21,657 nucleotides of DNA, taken from the NCBI GenBank assembly GCA_025201865.1, contig MU602823.1:24013-45669 (forward strand), in the 5' to 3' direction. The number at the start of each line of letters is the position of its first letter. Position 1 is the stretch's first letter. The position numbers were made by a program, and so were the translations under genes. The stretch comes from Ramicandelaber brevisporus. Taxonomy: Eukaryota > Kickxellomycota > Ramicandelaberales > Ramicandelaberaceae. The notes beneath the pieces are model-generated. The model saw only the letters and a list, made by a program, of their open reading frames with translations. It did no database searches and was not told the DNA's origin. Of this stretch, positions 9,695-20,144 are shown in pieces.

Positions 9695-12052
9695 ATGAGC
9701 GGATATCCAGGCGGCGGCGGTGGCGGCATTGCTGGTTACGACAACCAGGGACGTCCAATTATCACTGAAAAGCAGTACGGCGTTGGCATGGGCGGCGGTT
9801 ACCAGCAGCAGGCGTACACTCCACACTCTGCATCGTCCCCAGTCAGCGCGGCCGGCGGCATTGTTGGCGGAACTGCCGGTGCGGGCATGGTTCACTCCTC
9901 GCACAATGCCAGCAACCAAGCTGCCAACATCGCACTTCCAGAATCCAACCTCACCAAGAAGGTTGAGGCCAATTTCTTTGTGCGCACATTGCTCAAGCAC
10001 TACGGCAACACCGAGTACATTCGTTCGCCTGAAGATATCAAAGCCGACGAGCGCGTCTTTGGCGGATTGCTCCCATTCTCGCACCACGCCATTATCCCGG
10101 CCGCTATCCTGACTCAGTTCTGCTGTGGTACTTTGTATTCGTGGTCAGCGGTGTCGAAGTGGATCACATTGAACCTGTGGCCAAGCGATAAGCTCGGTAA
10201 CACGGCGACCAACGTGTTCTTTGTGTCTGTCGGCATGTTTGGTATCACAGCTGCGGTAATGGGTCCGTGGATTGAGCGTTCTGCGCCGAGACGAGGCGCG
10301 TCGGTGGGTGCCATGCTGTTCTTGCTCGGCAACATCCTGACGGCTGTCACATTCTTTGCTCAACAGCCATGGCTGCTCTATCTTGGCTATGGTGTTGTCG
10401 GTGCTGCTGGTCTTGGTATCTCGTATGTCACCACCGCGTCTGTCGTGCAGAAATGGTATCCAAATGCCCGTGGTCTTGCCGCTGGCTTTGCTGTCTGTGG
10501 ATTTGGTGGTGGCTCGTTGGCGTTTACCAAGGTGCGTGCCATTTTCATCAATAAATTCTTTGGCTCGGATGTTGGTGACGTCTACCTGGACCCTAAGTTC
10601 CATGACCAGATTGCATCTTCACTGGGCAAGACTTTCCTGTGCGAGGCTGCCATGTTCTTTATGCTGATGATGCTCTGTGGTGAGTTGTTCCGTGCTCCAC
10701 CTCCCGGCCTCAACCTGAACGGTGTCGCTCTCCAAGAAGACAGCAAGGGCCGTGTCTACAAGGCACTGGCTGGCAAGAACTCTGCCCCTAATGGCGGTGC
10801 GGTCGAGCTGGGAAAGAGCGCTGAGGACTCTGAGGACACTGTCGATGAGAAGCCAACCATCAAGATTACTCTGATCCAAGCTCTGACATCGCGCGACTTC
10901 TGGATGCTGTACTTCATCTTCTTTGCCAACCAGTTCTTCGGTCTTGTCGTCATCTCGCGTATTGGTAACATCTGCCAAGAAATCTTCTACCTCAACCCGA
11001 GAAGTCAGGAACACTACACCGACGCTACCCGCACAACCGAACGTCTAAAGTCATATGCTTCTACTCAAGCTGCCACTTGGGTTGCGGTTGATGGTGCGTT
11101 CAACATTGCTGGTCGTGTGGTCATGGCTGGCTTGTCAGATCACATTGGTCGTAAGTCGGCGTTTGTTGTCATGTTGACGTCTCAAATTATCCTGGTGGCC
11201 ATCGGCTTGCCCATTTCGCTCAAGAACGACTCTCTGTTTGGTTTCTTGGTTTGTGCCTGGGTTGCCACATTCTTCTACGGTGGCGGCTTCGGTGTCATTC
11301 CCGCTTTCTTGGCTGACATGTTCGGTCCGTACAATGTCTCTGCCTGCCACGGCCTGATGCTTACCGCCTGGTCCATTGGTGGTATCGTTGGTGGTCTCAT
11401 CATGACCAATGTTGTCAGTCGCTACCAAGCCTCGTCCCTACTCAAATCCGCCGACCCTGAGGCATATGTGATTAATCTGTACTGGATTATGGCTGTCATG
11501 ATCTTGGGCTGGTTCTTCCTCTTCTTCCTCCGTGCCATGCTGCGTGATCGCCTGTTCCCAGCCGTTCCGGGTCAGTGGCTTCGGTTGCGCATCTTTGGCC
11601 GCATGATTCGCTTTATCAAGCCATTCCAAATCCAAGTCCTGTCCGCTGCTCAAGAAGAGGCTGAATGGGAAGAGTTCTTGATGATGTGTATCATTCGTTT
11701 GCGTCTTGTCAAAAACGAGGCTGAAGCCAACAACCGTGCGCAGAATGGTGCAAATGGTGGTGGTAGCGGCAGCAACCATCTGCAGAGCACATTCAACAAC
11801 AACATTAACAACACAAGTGTCAACAACAGTGCAAATGGTGGAACATCGTATCCACCCAACGGCAAGGGCAGTAGTCGTCAGCCTCATTACTTGCAGCAAC
11901 AGCAGCAGCAGCAATCTCAACCACAGTATAACTTCAATATCAACAACTTTACGCCAGCACCGCCAAGTGCATACGAAGGTCCAAGCTTTGCTAGTTCAGG
12001 TGTCACAGCGACTCCGGACTATCGCCATATTCAACAGCAGCAGTATCAGCAC

Positions 12053-12087
<35 letters not shown>

Positions 12088-12430
12088 ACAGCAAAGACGC
12101 GATGACCATTATCCATACAACAGCACGTCCAATCAGCAGCTGCGTGGTGCTGGTGCCAACGCTGGCATGGGTGGCAATGGCAGCACTGAAATGGGTGGCT
12201 ACGATCCGATGACCAGTTTGGCATCACCTTCTTGGCCAGTCAACTCAAACACGATGCAATATCAACAGCAGCAACAACAACAACAGCAACAGCAACAGCA
12301 ACAAAATCAGCAGCAGCAAAGTACATCTCCAAGATTGGCTTATAATCAACAACCAGTTAACTCAAGGCCGTCCCAGCAGCTGCCTCAAAAGCGTCAAAAC
12401 AACTATGTGCCGTACTCTCAACGGTCGTAA
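9695..12430 (+). CDS. OFA-family (oxalate/formate antiporter-like) MFS transporter with Q/N-rich C-terminal tail
   Basis: This 911-residue membrane transporter has a Gly-rich cytosolic N terminus (1-90), about twelve membrane segments (approx. 131-153, 171-191, 203-222, 226-250, 262-283, 313-332, 401-421, 459-480, 487-508, 514-537, 549-572, 592-613), a central loop of about 65 residues after the sixth, and a C-terminal tail of nearly 300 residues. The motif VQKWYPNARGLAAGFAVCGFGGG (about 251-273) is the OFA-family signature around helices 4-5, and DHIGRK (482-487) is the MFS loop motif. Monocarboxylate or dicarboxylate transport is likely; the substrate cannot be read from sequence. The tail begins with a basic, probably amphipathic section (612-675), then is Asn/Gln/Ser/Gly-rich with glutamine runs at 780-800 and 857-874. 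Typical OFA proteins lack such a tail. It is a single exon with a clean stop. The ATG at 9695 is followed at once by MSGYPGGG; no better upstream start is seen. Confidence 0.9.
12032..12094 (+). repeat. CAG/CAA repeat (polyQ, residues 780-800 of the transporter)
   Basis: Twenty-one codons, all CAG or CAA apart from one TAT and one CAC, ending in a run of 14 Gln. Mixed codons. Confidence 0.9.
12263..12319 (+). repeat. CAG/CAA repeat (second polyQ run of the transporter)
   Basis: Nineteen codons, all Gln except one Asn (AAT at 12305), with mixed CAG/CAA use, in the same low-complexity tail. Confidence 0.9.
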
Positions 12431-12722
12431 ATTAACAACCACTATTTGCTTTAACTTTTCCTATTAACATTTTTAACCATCCTTCGTCTCACACTCCCTT
12501 ACTATACCCTCCATCTCCCCCATCAACCCAATTCATCCTTTTCACTATTTAGTTAATTTTGTTTTTGCCTAATTATTATTTTTTACTTGAAACCTTAATT
12601 TGCTCTTTCATACTATTACATGTATTGGTGTATTGGTTGGTATTTAAACAGTGTTTTGATTTTTAAGAGGAATATTTCAAGTTAATTGTGGCTGAAACGC
12701 TTGGAATCTGACAGTGGTTGAT
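12431..12722. other. convergent intergenic spacer (3' UTRs of transporter and NOP58)
   Basis: A 292-bp A/T-rich spacer separates two genes that run toward each other. TTAATTTTG, TAATTATTATTTT and TTAATTTGC clusters would serve as polyadenylation signals. No gene is visible. Confidence 0.6.
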
Positions 12723-14315
12723 CTACTCTTCAGTCTTTGCCTTCTTCTTCTTCTTCTTTTCGCCGCTATCATCCTCGTCCTTACTCTTCTTCTCCTTCTT
12801 TTCCTTCTTCTCCTTCTTATCGCTCTTCTCACTCTTGTCCTTCTTGTCCTTCTTCTCCTTCTTCTCCTTCTTTGGCTCTTCCTCAGCCTCTTCCTCGTCG
12901 TCAGACTCATCGTGCTTGCGCTTCTTGGATGATGCCTTCTCCGAGTCCTCGCCATTGACTGGTGCAGCCTTCTTTGGCAGAGTCGAGTCAGCAGCAGCGT
13001 TGTACGAAGTAGCCTTGACATTGTAATCGTGCTTGCCAGCCTGGTTGAACGACTTGGTGCCATTCTTACCACGGCCACCCATGCCAGAAGCAGCGGCGGC
13101 AAAGCGGCCCTCAAGCTGACGGAGACGAGCCTCGACCTTGGCACGGTTCTCAATGCCAACCTCTGGAGACTCAGACTCGCCAAGAGCATCGACACGGATG
13201 GCAATGGCAGTCTTTGTGGCCAAGGTACGAGCAATCTTACCCTTCATCTTTGGACCAGCCTGGCCAACAAGCGATGCGTGGTAAATGAGACCGTACTTGG
13301 GCGTGTCGTGCTTAGTCTTGAGCGCACGGAACAGCGCCTTCTCAGCACCGAGAATCTGAACGGTCGATGCTGGGTACTTGCTCAGGGTCAGGAGGGAGCC
13401 AGCATGAGCAATCAAACGAGCACCAACAAGCTCTCCAACCAGAGTGGTCAGATTTGGAGCAATAGCCACCATGCGGTTCTTCAGGTACTCGTACAGGTTG
13501 GCGCGGTACTCGAAGATGTTGATGACCTGGTCGCAGAGAGCCTCAATGTTGAGCATATCCTCCTCGCTGATTTCGGTACCCATGGAGATCTCGGCAGCCT
13601 CCTTGAGCTGAGTCTCAATCTCCTCTGGCAGGACGCCGCTCAAATCAGTGGCAATGGTGTTGGTGCGGTACTTCATGAGCTTGACACAGCGAGCAAAAGC
13701 CAGGTTGTCAACAACAATCTTGGCCATTTCTGGGAAGTGCCAGCCGTACCATTCCTTGAGACGCATCGCGTAAGTGTTCAGCTCCTTGTCCAAATCATCG
13801 AGCAGGTGAATGGCCTGGATGATCATGGTGTCAACCTTGTCTGGGCTGAACTTGAGCTTGTAGCGAGACAGCGAGTGCGACAGACCAAGCTGCATGGCGT
13901 GCAGGTCGGATGGAGAGATGCCCTGCAGCACAGCCTCGAGCTGGGAGCGAATACCGCGGTACAGCTCATTGACCGACGAGTCCGACATGACGTTGATGCC
14001 GAGCTTCTTGGAGATGGCGCTGCCCAGCTTCTGGTCAGAGACAATGAGCTGCTCCTTCTTGAGCAGCTTGGCAACGTCCGAGGAAGTCAAGAAGGACTTG
14101 AGGTTCTTGGCAACCTTGCCCTCAACAATGGCGGTGACGGCAGACAGAGCATCGACAGTGTTCTCGAATTTGTGGAAGGCCTTGAGCTTGACGACATTCT
14201 TGGCACCCTCTGGAGTGGCAAAGTCGGTGGCCAAAGAGTCGGCCTGCTGGAGCTTGTTGTCGTCCAAAAGCCGGAACAAGGCGTAACCGGCGGCAGTCTC
14301 AAGGAGAACAATCAT
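12723..14315 (-). CDS. NOP58: Nop58, box C/D snoRNP core protein
   Basis: Nop58 is a nucleolar core protein of box C/D snoRNPs, which guide 2'-O-methylation and processing of rRNA; it pairs with Nop56 on fibrillarin and Snu13. The 530-residue protein starts MIVLLETAAGYALF (NOP5 N-terminal domain, 1-65), has the coiled-coil NOSIC region (about 160-212) and the Nop domain (about 250-400) with ANLYEYLKNRMVAIAPNLT (272-290), LVGARLIAHAGSL and SKYPASTVQILGAEKALF. The tail (about 460-530) is built of KKE/KKD repeats and KKKKKK, the lysine-rich end known from yeast Nop58, preceded by a nuclear-signal-like KKRKHDESDDEEE. Length matches the family (yeast 511). It is a single exon, convergent with the transporter and divergent from RPA3. 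Nop56 is the main alternative, but the KKE/D tail and the start MIVLLETAAGYALF favour Nop58. Confidence 0.96.
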   Translation of the reverse strand: MIVLLETAAGYALFRLLDDNKLQQADSLATDFATPEGAKNVVKLKAFHKFENTVDALSAVTAIVEGKVAKNLKSFLTSSDVAKLLKKEQLIVSDQKLGSAISKKLGINVMSDSSVNELYRGIRSQLEAVLQGISPSDLHAMQLGLSHSLSRYKLKFSPDKVDTMIIQAIHLLDDLDKELNTYAMRLKEWYGWHFPEMAKIVVDNLAFARCVKLMKYRTNTIATDLSGVLPEEIETQLKEAAEISMGTEISEEDMLNIEALCDQVINIFEYRANLYEYLKNRMVAIAPNLTTLVGELVGARLIAHAGSLLTLSKYPASTVQILGAEKALFRALKTKHDTPKYGLIYHASLVGQAGPKMKGKIARTLATKTAIAIRVDALGESESPEVGIENRAKVEARLRQLEGRFAAAASGMGGRGKNGTKSFNQAGKHDYNVKATSYNAAADSTLPKKAAPVNGEDSEKASSKKRKHDESDDEEEAEEEPKKEKKEKKDKKDKSEKSDKKEKKEKKEKKSKDEDDSGEKKKKKKAKTEE

Positions 14316-14697
14316 TCCTTTCTTTTCTTTTTAGCTTTTTAGTTGTATATCGGCTGGCCTGACGTGTTTCTGTTGCTGTTGCTGCTGTTGCTGCTACTGT
14401 AACGGCTGCTGTCACTGCTCTAGATCGTTATAATGTGCGTGCGTGCGTGTGTGTGCGTTTGAGTTTTTTTTTGTACTTTAGATCAACCTGTGTCTTAAAC
14501 TCGATGCCTTTTCAAGGCTGATATATTTTTTTCCAACCTTTATTTTCTTCCACTTTTTTTCTTCCCTCTTCTTTGCTTGTTTTTCTTTGTTATTGTTGTA
14601 TCTTCTGAACGCGCAGCAAATACTACTACCGCTCTTTTTATTTGTTCTTTTTTGTTTCTTCGGTTGCCTTCTCCAAAACAAATAAACGATCAGCACG
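14316..14697. promoter_or_regulatory. bidirectional promoter between NOP58 and RPA3
   Basis: A 382-bp spacer between divergent start codons. It holds CTG-type repeats (14373-14400), a GTGC/GTGT run (about 14434-14458) and T-rich stretches toward RPA3. An AACGCG (14608-14613) lies about 85 bp before the RPA3 ATG and resembles the core of the MCB/SCB cell-cycle boxes, but it is not a full ACGCGT. No clear TATA box. Confidence 0.55.
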
Positions 14698-15024
14698 ATG
14701 GACGCTACAACTCCCAGAGTAAACTCTGCTATGCTCAAGGCTTTCGACGGCCAGGTCGTCCGCCTTGTTGGCAAAGTTCTCCAAATCAGCCCAGGCTCGG
14801 TGCTGCTGGAGGCTAGCGACAAGGGCCACGTTCAGATTGAATGCAGCAACCCGCTCCCGATTCAATCGCAGTACATTGAGATTATCGGCCGTGCGCAGGC
14901 TAGCAAGGGCTCGCTGATGGCGTTTACAATGACAAACTTGGGAGACGTTATGGACTTGAACGCGTACAATCAAATGGTGGAGCTCACACCAAAGTTCCCA
15001 GCAATCTTTAGTGATAAATCTTAA
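14698..15024 (+). CDS. RFA3: replication protein A subunit 3 (RPA14-like OB-fold)
   Basis: The smallest subunit of the trimeric single-stranded DNA-binding complex RPA, used in nuclear replication, repair and recombination. The 108-residue protein fits one OB-fold. Family features visible are TPRVNSAMLKAFDGQVVRLVG at the start (compare PRxNxxML...VxxVG in animal RPA14), a central VLLEASDKGHVQIE strand pair, EIIGRAQ, and the C-terminal YNQMVELTPKFPAIF helix that joins the trimer core. Length is slightly below human (121) and yeast (122). It is a single exon. The ATG is preceded by CAGCACG and follows a T-rich leader; M12 is an internal family position, so the upstream start is right. The identification rests on motif order in a short, divergent family. 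Confidence 0.85.
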   Translation: MDATTPRVNSAMLKAFDGQVVRLVGKVLQISPGSVLLEASDKGHVQIECSNPLPIQSQYIEIIGRAQASKGSLMAFTMTNLGDVMDLNAYNQMVELTPKFPAIFSDKS

Positions 15025-15346
15025 ACAAGGTGATAATCATTGAATGCTTGTAATCATATAAAGTAGTGTATAGTGTATAGCGCAGATGACAGTAACGAGT
15101 GAGCGCGAAAGATACTGTTAAACGCGGGTTGAGCAGTGTTATATTTCGCGATGCCGCAGTAGCAATGCTGCATTTGCGCAGCCAAAGCGTTCATTGTCGC
15201 CTTGTTCGAGTAACCCACTTTTCGCTTTTTGCTTTTGCCTTTTCTTTTTTTCTAAACAGCACGACACAAAGCCATCATCGCGCCAAGTAACAACAATAAC
15301 AACAACAGCAGCGGCAGCAACAAGCATCACAGCAGCAGCAACCGCA
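15025..15346 (+). promoter_or_regulatory. intergenic region: RPA3 3' UTR and CAND1 promoter/leader
   Basis: This 322-bp spacer has a short A/T-rich 3' UTR (15025-15080), a middle portion with no known element, and a leader of CAACAACAG/CAGCAGCAG repeats running to the CAND1 ATG. TTTTTTTCTAAACAG at about 15245-15260 resembles a 3' splice site, so a leader intron is possible but I cannot name its donor. Confidence 0.5.
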
Positions 15347-18300
15347 ATGTCGACACCCACCGTGCCCGCCCAGTTCAGCTGGAACGCCTTCTTTGAGAAG
15401 GTACGTTATCGCTAGCTCCATCTGTTGCAAATCGCGCGTCCAAACATCAGCAACCGCGTTTGCTTCTAGCAAGCTTGTTTCTCTTTCTTTTCGCTTCCAT
15501 TTTTCAGCCTGCTTACATGCTTACATGCCTGCCTGCCTGCCTACGTGCTTACGCGTCCTGTGCATTCATTCCATACAAACATTGTACTGACATTTGCCCT
15601 TCCCAATGCTTCTAACCATTCTTGATTTGGAATGAACAGGTCGACAACCCAGACAGCGACTACAGATACATGGCTCTCAAGGACTTGATTCTGGCCATGC
15701 GCAAGTCTGATTTCACTATTCCACAAACCGAGGATGCCAGACTTCGCGCTGCCTTCCTCAAGCTCGTCAAGGACAAGAACTCGGAGGTGCAGACTCAGGC
15801 CAGCCGCTGTCTCGGATTCTCTGTGCACAAAATCTCCGAGACTGGCATCCTTGACTTTGCCGACAATCTCTTCCACATTGTTGCCAACCCGCACGAAACC
15901 AACCGCGACAGTGCTGCCGTTGCTCTCAAGAAGGTTGTCGAGAGCTTCCCAGCCAACAGCGCCACCTCTCGCAAGCTCTCCGACAAACTGGTCCCAAAGC
16001 TCACTGCCTTGCTTTTGGAAGCTGAGGGTGCCAAGGCTGCCCAGGAAGTGCAGGTTGATGTTTTGGACATTTTGACCGAGGTGTTGATGCGCAACTCGGC
16101 GGATTTGGCCCGTCATCCAGAAAAGCAGACTCCCATTGTGTCCTGCCTGCGACGTGTTCAGACCTACAATCGCCAGGTCGTTCGCAAGCGTGCCACACTG
16201 TCTCTGGCCACCCTCTTCCCGCACATGCCAAATGAACTCGCAGAGTCTGTTGTCACCGGTGCCATTGACTTGTTTGCTGCTCGCCAGCCGATTGATGCTC
16301 AGCGCACAGGCATCCTCACACTGACTGCACTGTTCCAGCAGAATGCCGAGCGTCTTAGCACAAAGCTCAGCAACATCATTCCCTCTATCCTCTCCCGCAT
16401 TTCTGACACCGAGGACGATGAACTCCGTGAGCTCTGTCTGCAAGCCCTCGAGGCCATTGTGGTGAAGGTCAATGCCACCACGCTAGGTGCGTTCCTGGAT
16501 GAAATTCTGGCCAAGGCTCTCGAGTTCCTCAAGTACGATCCAAACATGGCGGCCATGACTGACGACGAGTCTGATGGCGATGACAACGGCATGGATATCG
16601 ACGGCGACGATGATGGTGACGACGATGGTGATATGATGAGCGACGACGGCCAGTCTGATGAGTTTGGCGACGACGACGAATATGGCGGCTTCACTGATGA
16701 CGAGGACGTTTCCTGGAAGGTGCGTCGCCACTCCTGCCGTGTCATTTCAGCCTGTGTCGACACTCGTCCCGGCCGCATTGGCGACGTTTACCGCAAGGTT
16801 ACTCCAACCCTGTTTGGCTGCATCCGCGATCGCGAAGAGTCTGTTCGCATTGAGGTTATCCAGGCTGTCACTCGTCTTTTGACTCAAACCGAGGGCTGCG
16901 CTCAGATTGCTCCCGAGGGTCTGCAGCTGCTGCGGCAGCAGATTCCACGTTTGGTTCGCATCCTGGGTTCTCAGATGGGTCCATCTGCCACTGCCGGCGT
17001 CCGACAGTATGGCTTTGCTCTGTTGTGTGAACTCATGCATGTTGCACCACAAACTCTGACCCCAGAGTTGGTCACCACCTGCTCCGCTGTGGTTGCCCAC
17101 GGTCTGAGCTTCGGCACTCAGCATGGAAAGGGTAGCAGCCACGCCGCCGCAGCCAATGCCAACCTGAAGCTATCTGCCTTGGCCTTTGCCCGCCGCCTGT
17201 TCACCTATCAGCTCCCAACTGCATTCACCCCAGCTACTCTCAACAAGCTTGTTGTGGCCATTACCCAGAGTACCTCTGACCGCTTCTTCAAGGTAACCGT
17301 TGGTGTCCTCAAGTCCTTTGCTGCCGCCATTCCAGTCATTCGTCCTCTTGATGCTAGCACTGATTTACCAGCCCCCGGAGCTGCTGACAGCCAGCACAAT
17401 CTCCTGCTTAAGGTGCTTGCCGGTGTGTCTGATATGCTCTCTGCCTCTGACACTGATGTCGAAGTCAAGAATGCAGCTCTCGCTGTCATCTCGCGCTACA
17501 TTCAGCACGCCGGCGATGTGTTTGTCAACGAGCAGTCTCTCCAGACCGTTATTGAGATGGTTCAGTCTCGCGTTGACAATGAGCTGACTCGTGCTCGCGC
17601 TATTGATGCACTCAAGGCCCTGGCTACCAGCAAGACTTTTGCTCAGCAGCCAGCCTTCCTTAACATCCTGGCTGCTCGCATTCCAGCCATTGTGCAGCTG
17701 TGCGTTGGCCAACTTCAGCGGAAGGATCGCGCCGTTCGCATTGCCTCCATCGAGACCATCGTAGCCTACATTGATTTCGCAAAGGTTCATGGCCAGCCGC
17801 AAGTTCTCGGCTCTGGCCAGGACCTTACTCAGAATCTGGTTCCCGCTTTGCAGAGATTGCTGACAGTCGATGATTTGGCTATTCTGGCTCGCTCTTTGGA
17901 TGCCTTGGCCTTACTTGTCAATCCAGCCTTTGCCAACACCGGTGTTCGTGTTGGTCTGCAGAGAGTTGTTGATAACACTCTTATCAAGCTGGCCCTTTCT
18001 CCACTTTTGACCAACACTGCTGCCATGAACTCGCTCGCTCAGTTCTGGATCGCTCTCGTTGCCTCCAACCCACCGAGCGCTGCCACCCTCGCTGGCCAGA
18101 TTCGCAAGTCTGTGCTTGAAACCTACGCTGGTTCCGCCAAGTCCGAGACCATTCCAGCCCAGGCTCGTTCTGCCTTCGCCGCCGCTGGTCAGAGCATTGC
18201 AAACATCTATGTTGGTGCTGGAGCCTCCAACCGCGACACTCTTGATGCTGCCACTAAAGCCCTTCTGCAGAGCGTCCAGGCCCAGGCAAGCAAGCTCACG

Positions 18301-19797
18301 TCCGTTATGACCACCTATCTGGATCTACACACTATTGGCGAAATTGCTCGTGCCACTCCAATTGCCCAGAGCCAGCAGCCAACAGCCATCGTCCTGGCTT
18401 TGTTTGAGTCTCAGAGCGAGGATATCCGCAGCGCCGCCGCCTTTGTATTCGGCACCATTGCCTCCAGCGACCTGAACGCCTATCTGCCGTCTGTCCTCAG
18501 CGACATTCGCACAATGCCAACCCGTCGCTTCCTGCTGCTCCACTCCCTCAAGGAGATTCTTGCCCGCTTTGTCACTACCGAGCAAGGAGCTCAATTAGGC
18601 ACCGTTGCCAGCAACATTTGGAGCGTCCTGTTTGAGTACATTCAGAATGGCGATGAGAATGTCCGCCATGTGATTGGCGAATGCCTTGGCCGTCTTGTGC
18701 ACGCTGACCCAGAGCGCCTGCTTGGTGAGCTGCTTGGCCGCGCTGCTGATCCACAGCCACATATCCGTGGTGTTGTTGTTGTGGCAATCCGCTCTGCCCT
18801 CACTGCTGTTGCCTCGAACAGCACTGCCGGCAAGCTGTTTGAGAGCCTGCTTCGTCCACGCATCGCAGCTCTGCTTGTCTTGATTGAGGACCAGGACTTG
18901 CGTGTCCGCCACAGCGCTCTGCTGGCTCTCAATGGCATTGCCAGCAACCAGCCATACTTGCTTGAAGGTGTCACCAGCACGCTGCTGCCAACTCTGTACC
19001 GCCTCGCCAAGGTCAATCCACAGTATGTCCGTGTTGTCGAGATGGGTCCATTTAAGGTTAACATTGACGATGCTATCGAGGCTCGCCAGGCTGCGTACCA
19101 CACCATCTACACTCTCATTGATACCATGCCGCAGTACATTGAGCCAACCCTGCTTGTCACGAGCGTTGTTGAGGGCATCACCGATGTGCAGAAGGATGCT
19201 GTGCTGGCCGTCCACCAGATTCTGACCAAGCTCGCCCGCATCGTTCCAACACTGGTTTTGGCCCGCGCCGACGCCATTGTTGCAGCTGCCCGTGTCGAGA
19301 TGGATGCCCGTCCAAAGGAGACTGCCATGAAGCAGGAGTTTGAGAAGTACCAGTCTATTGTTGAGTCTAGCCTGCGCCTTGTTGCGATGCTGTACCTGGC
19401 CTGCAACATGTCAAGCGGTAGCCCGTCGTCTTCTTCTACCGCTGCTCCAACATCCGCCGCTACTTCTCCAGCTCAGCCAGCTGTCGGTGGTAGTCACCAA
19501 CAGCAACTGCAGCAGCAGCAACAGCAGGCATTAAATGTTCCACAGGATTCCAACATTCAGTTCCCAGATGCACTGATTGCATTCCTGCAGTATATTCGTG
19601 GTGCTCAGCAGTTTAGCAGAATTTACACCGAACAGCTCAAAGACCTTCAGCAAGAAGAGACTCACTCCACTATTGGCAGAGGCAGCCTTGGTGCATATGT
19701 ATCCGGAGGTGGATCTGAGTTTGGACCAAGTCCAGTGATGCTTCGTCGTGCCAACACCACCGATCGCATCCAGGAAGCTGCTGGCACTCGTTTCTAA
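15347..19797 (+). CDS. CAND1: CAND1/TIP120, cullin-associated NEDD8-dissociated protein (two exons)
   Basis: CAND1 is a HEAT-repeat solenoid that wraps unneddylated cullin-RING ligases and exchanges their substrate receptors. Exon 1 (15347-15400) encodes MSTPTVPAQFSWNAFFEK; exon 2 (15640-19797) continues in frame with VDNPDSDYRYMALKDL, giving 1403 residues. The join recreates the family start (LLEKM-SSDKDFRFMA in human). An acidic loop at about 325-374 is followed by VSWKVRR (375-381), the same acidic insert plus SWKVRR seen in animals. HEAT repeats fill the rest. The C-terminal TIP120 domain has MKQEFEKY (1248-1255), then a 45-residue Ser/Ala/Gln-rich insert (about 1275-1318), then the last helix (ALIAFLQYIRGAQQFSRIY) and an extra tail. 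Animal CAND1 is about 1230 residues, so this one is longer through the insert and tail. An ATG inside the intron at 15622 opens the long frame but lacks the conserved N terminus. Confidence 0.95.
15401..15639 (+). other. spliceosomal intron of CAND1
   Basis: A 239-bp phase-0 intron with donor GTACGT (15401), branch site CTAAC (15612-15616) and acceptor AACAG (15635-15639), 23 bases after the branch point. Stop codons interrupt the exon-1 frame just inside (GTACGTTATCGCTAG). The intron has a TGCC/TTACATGC microsatellite (about 15512-15545). It is the only intron I can define in the window. Confidence 0.9.
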
Positions 19798-20144
19798 ATT
19801 GGTACTTATTATTAACTATTCAGTTCTTTCTTTCCTTTAACCATCATTATACCAGTCTGCTGCCTGTAGATGGCATTATGTGATCTGCCAAATCTGCCAA
19901 ATGCGTTACACTGCATTGTATGCGCGTCGTTCATTGTCTGCGAAATCACATGCCTGTTCTGTGTGGTACATTTTCACATTATTTTTCTTTTTATTCTTCC
20001 TATACTGCGAACTGACTCACTCATCTACTCGGCGACCCAGCGTTAGCGTCATCAGCAACTAGTGAAGTTCAGAACGAACGAACGAACGAACGAACGAACG
20101 AATCAGTAGCTCTTTTTGGTTTTTGGGTTTTGTCTCCTCCATAG
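19798..20144 (+). other. intergenic region: CAND1 3' UTR and hydrolase promoter
   Basis: A 347-bp spacer with a T-rich 3' UTR, a doubled CTGCCAAAT (19887-19904), and a GAAC microsatellite. A frame at 19880-20062 has no protein character. An in-frame TAG (20142-20144) closes the frame directly before the hydrolase ATG. Confidence 0.55.
20072..20102 (+). repeat. GAAC tetranucleotide microsatellite
   Basis: Nearly eight perfect GAAC units (31 bp) about 42 bp before the hydrolase start codon; likely polymorphic in length and within the leader or core promoter. Confidence 0.95.

Noticed and set aside
13029-14342. 437-codon open frame on the + strand antisense to NOP58
   Set aside because: It is a shadow of the NOP58 gene: its frame is open because of NOP58 codon use, its product is rich in Leu/Val/Gly/Asn without domain character, and the minus-strand protein matches the Nop58 family throughout.
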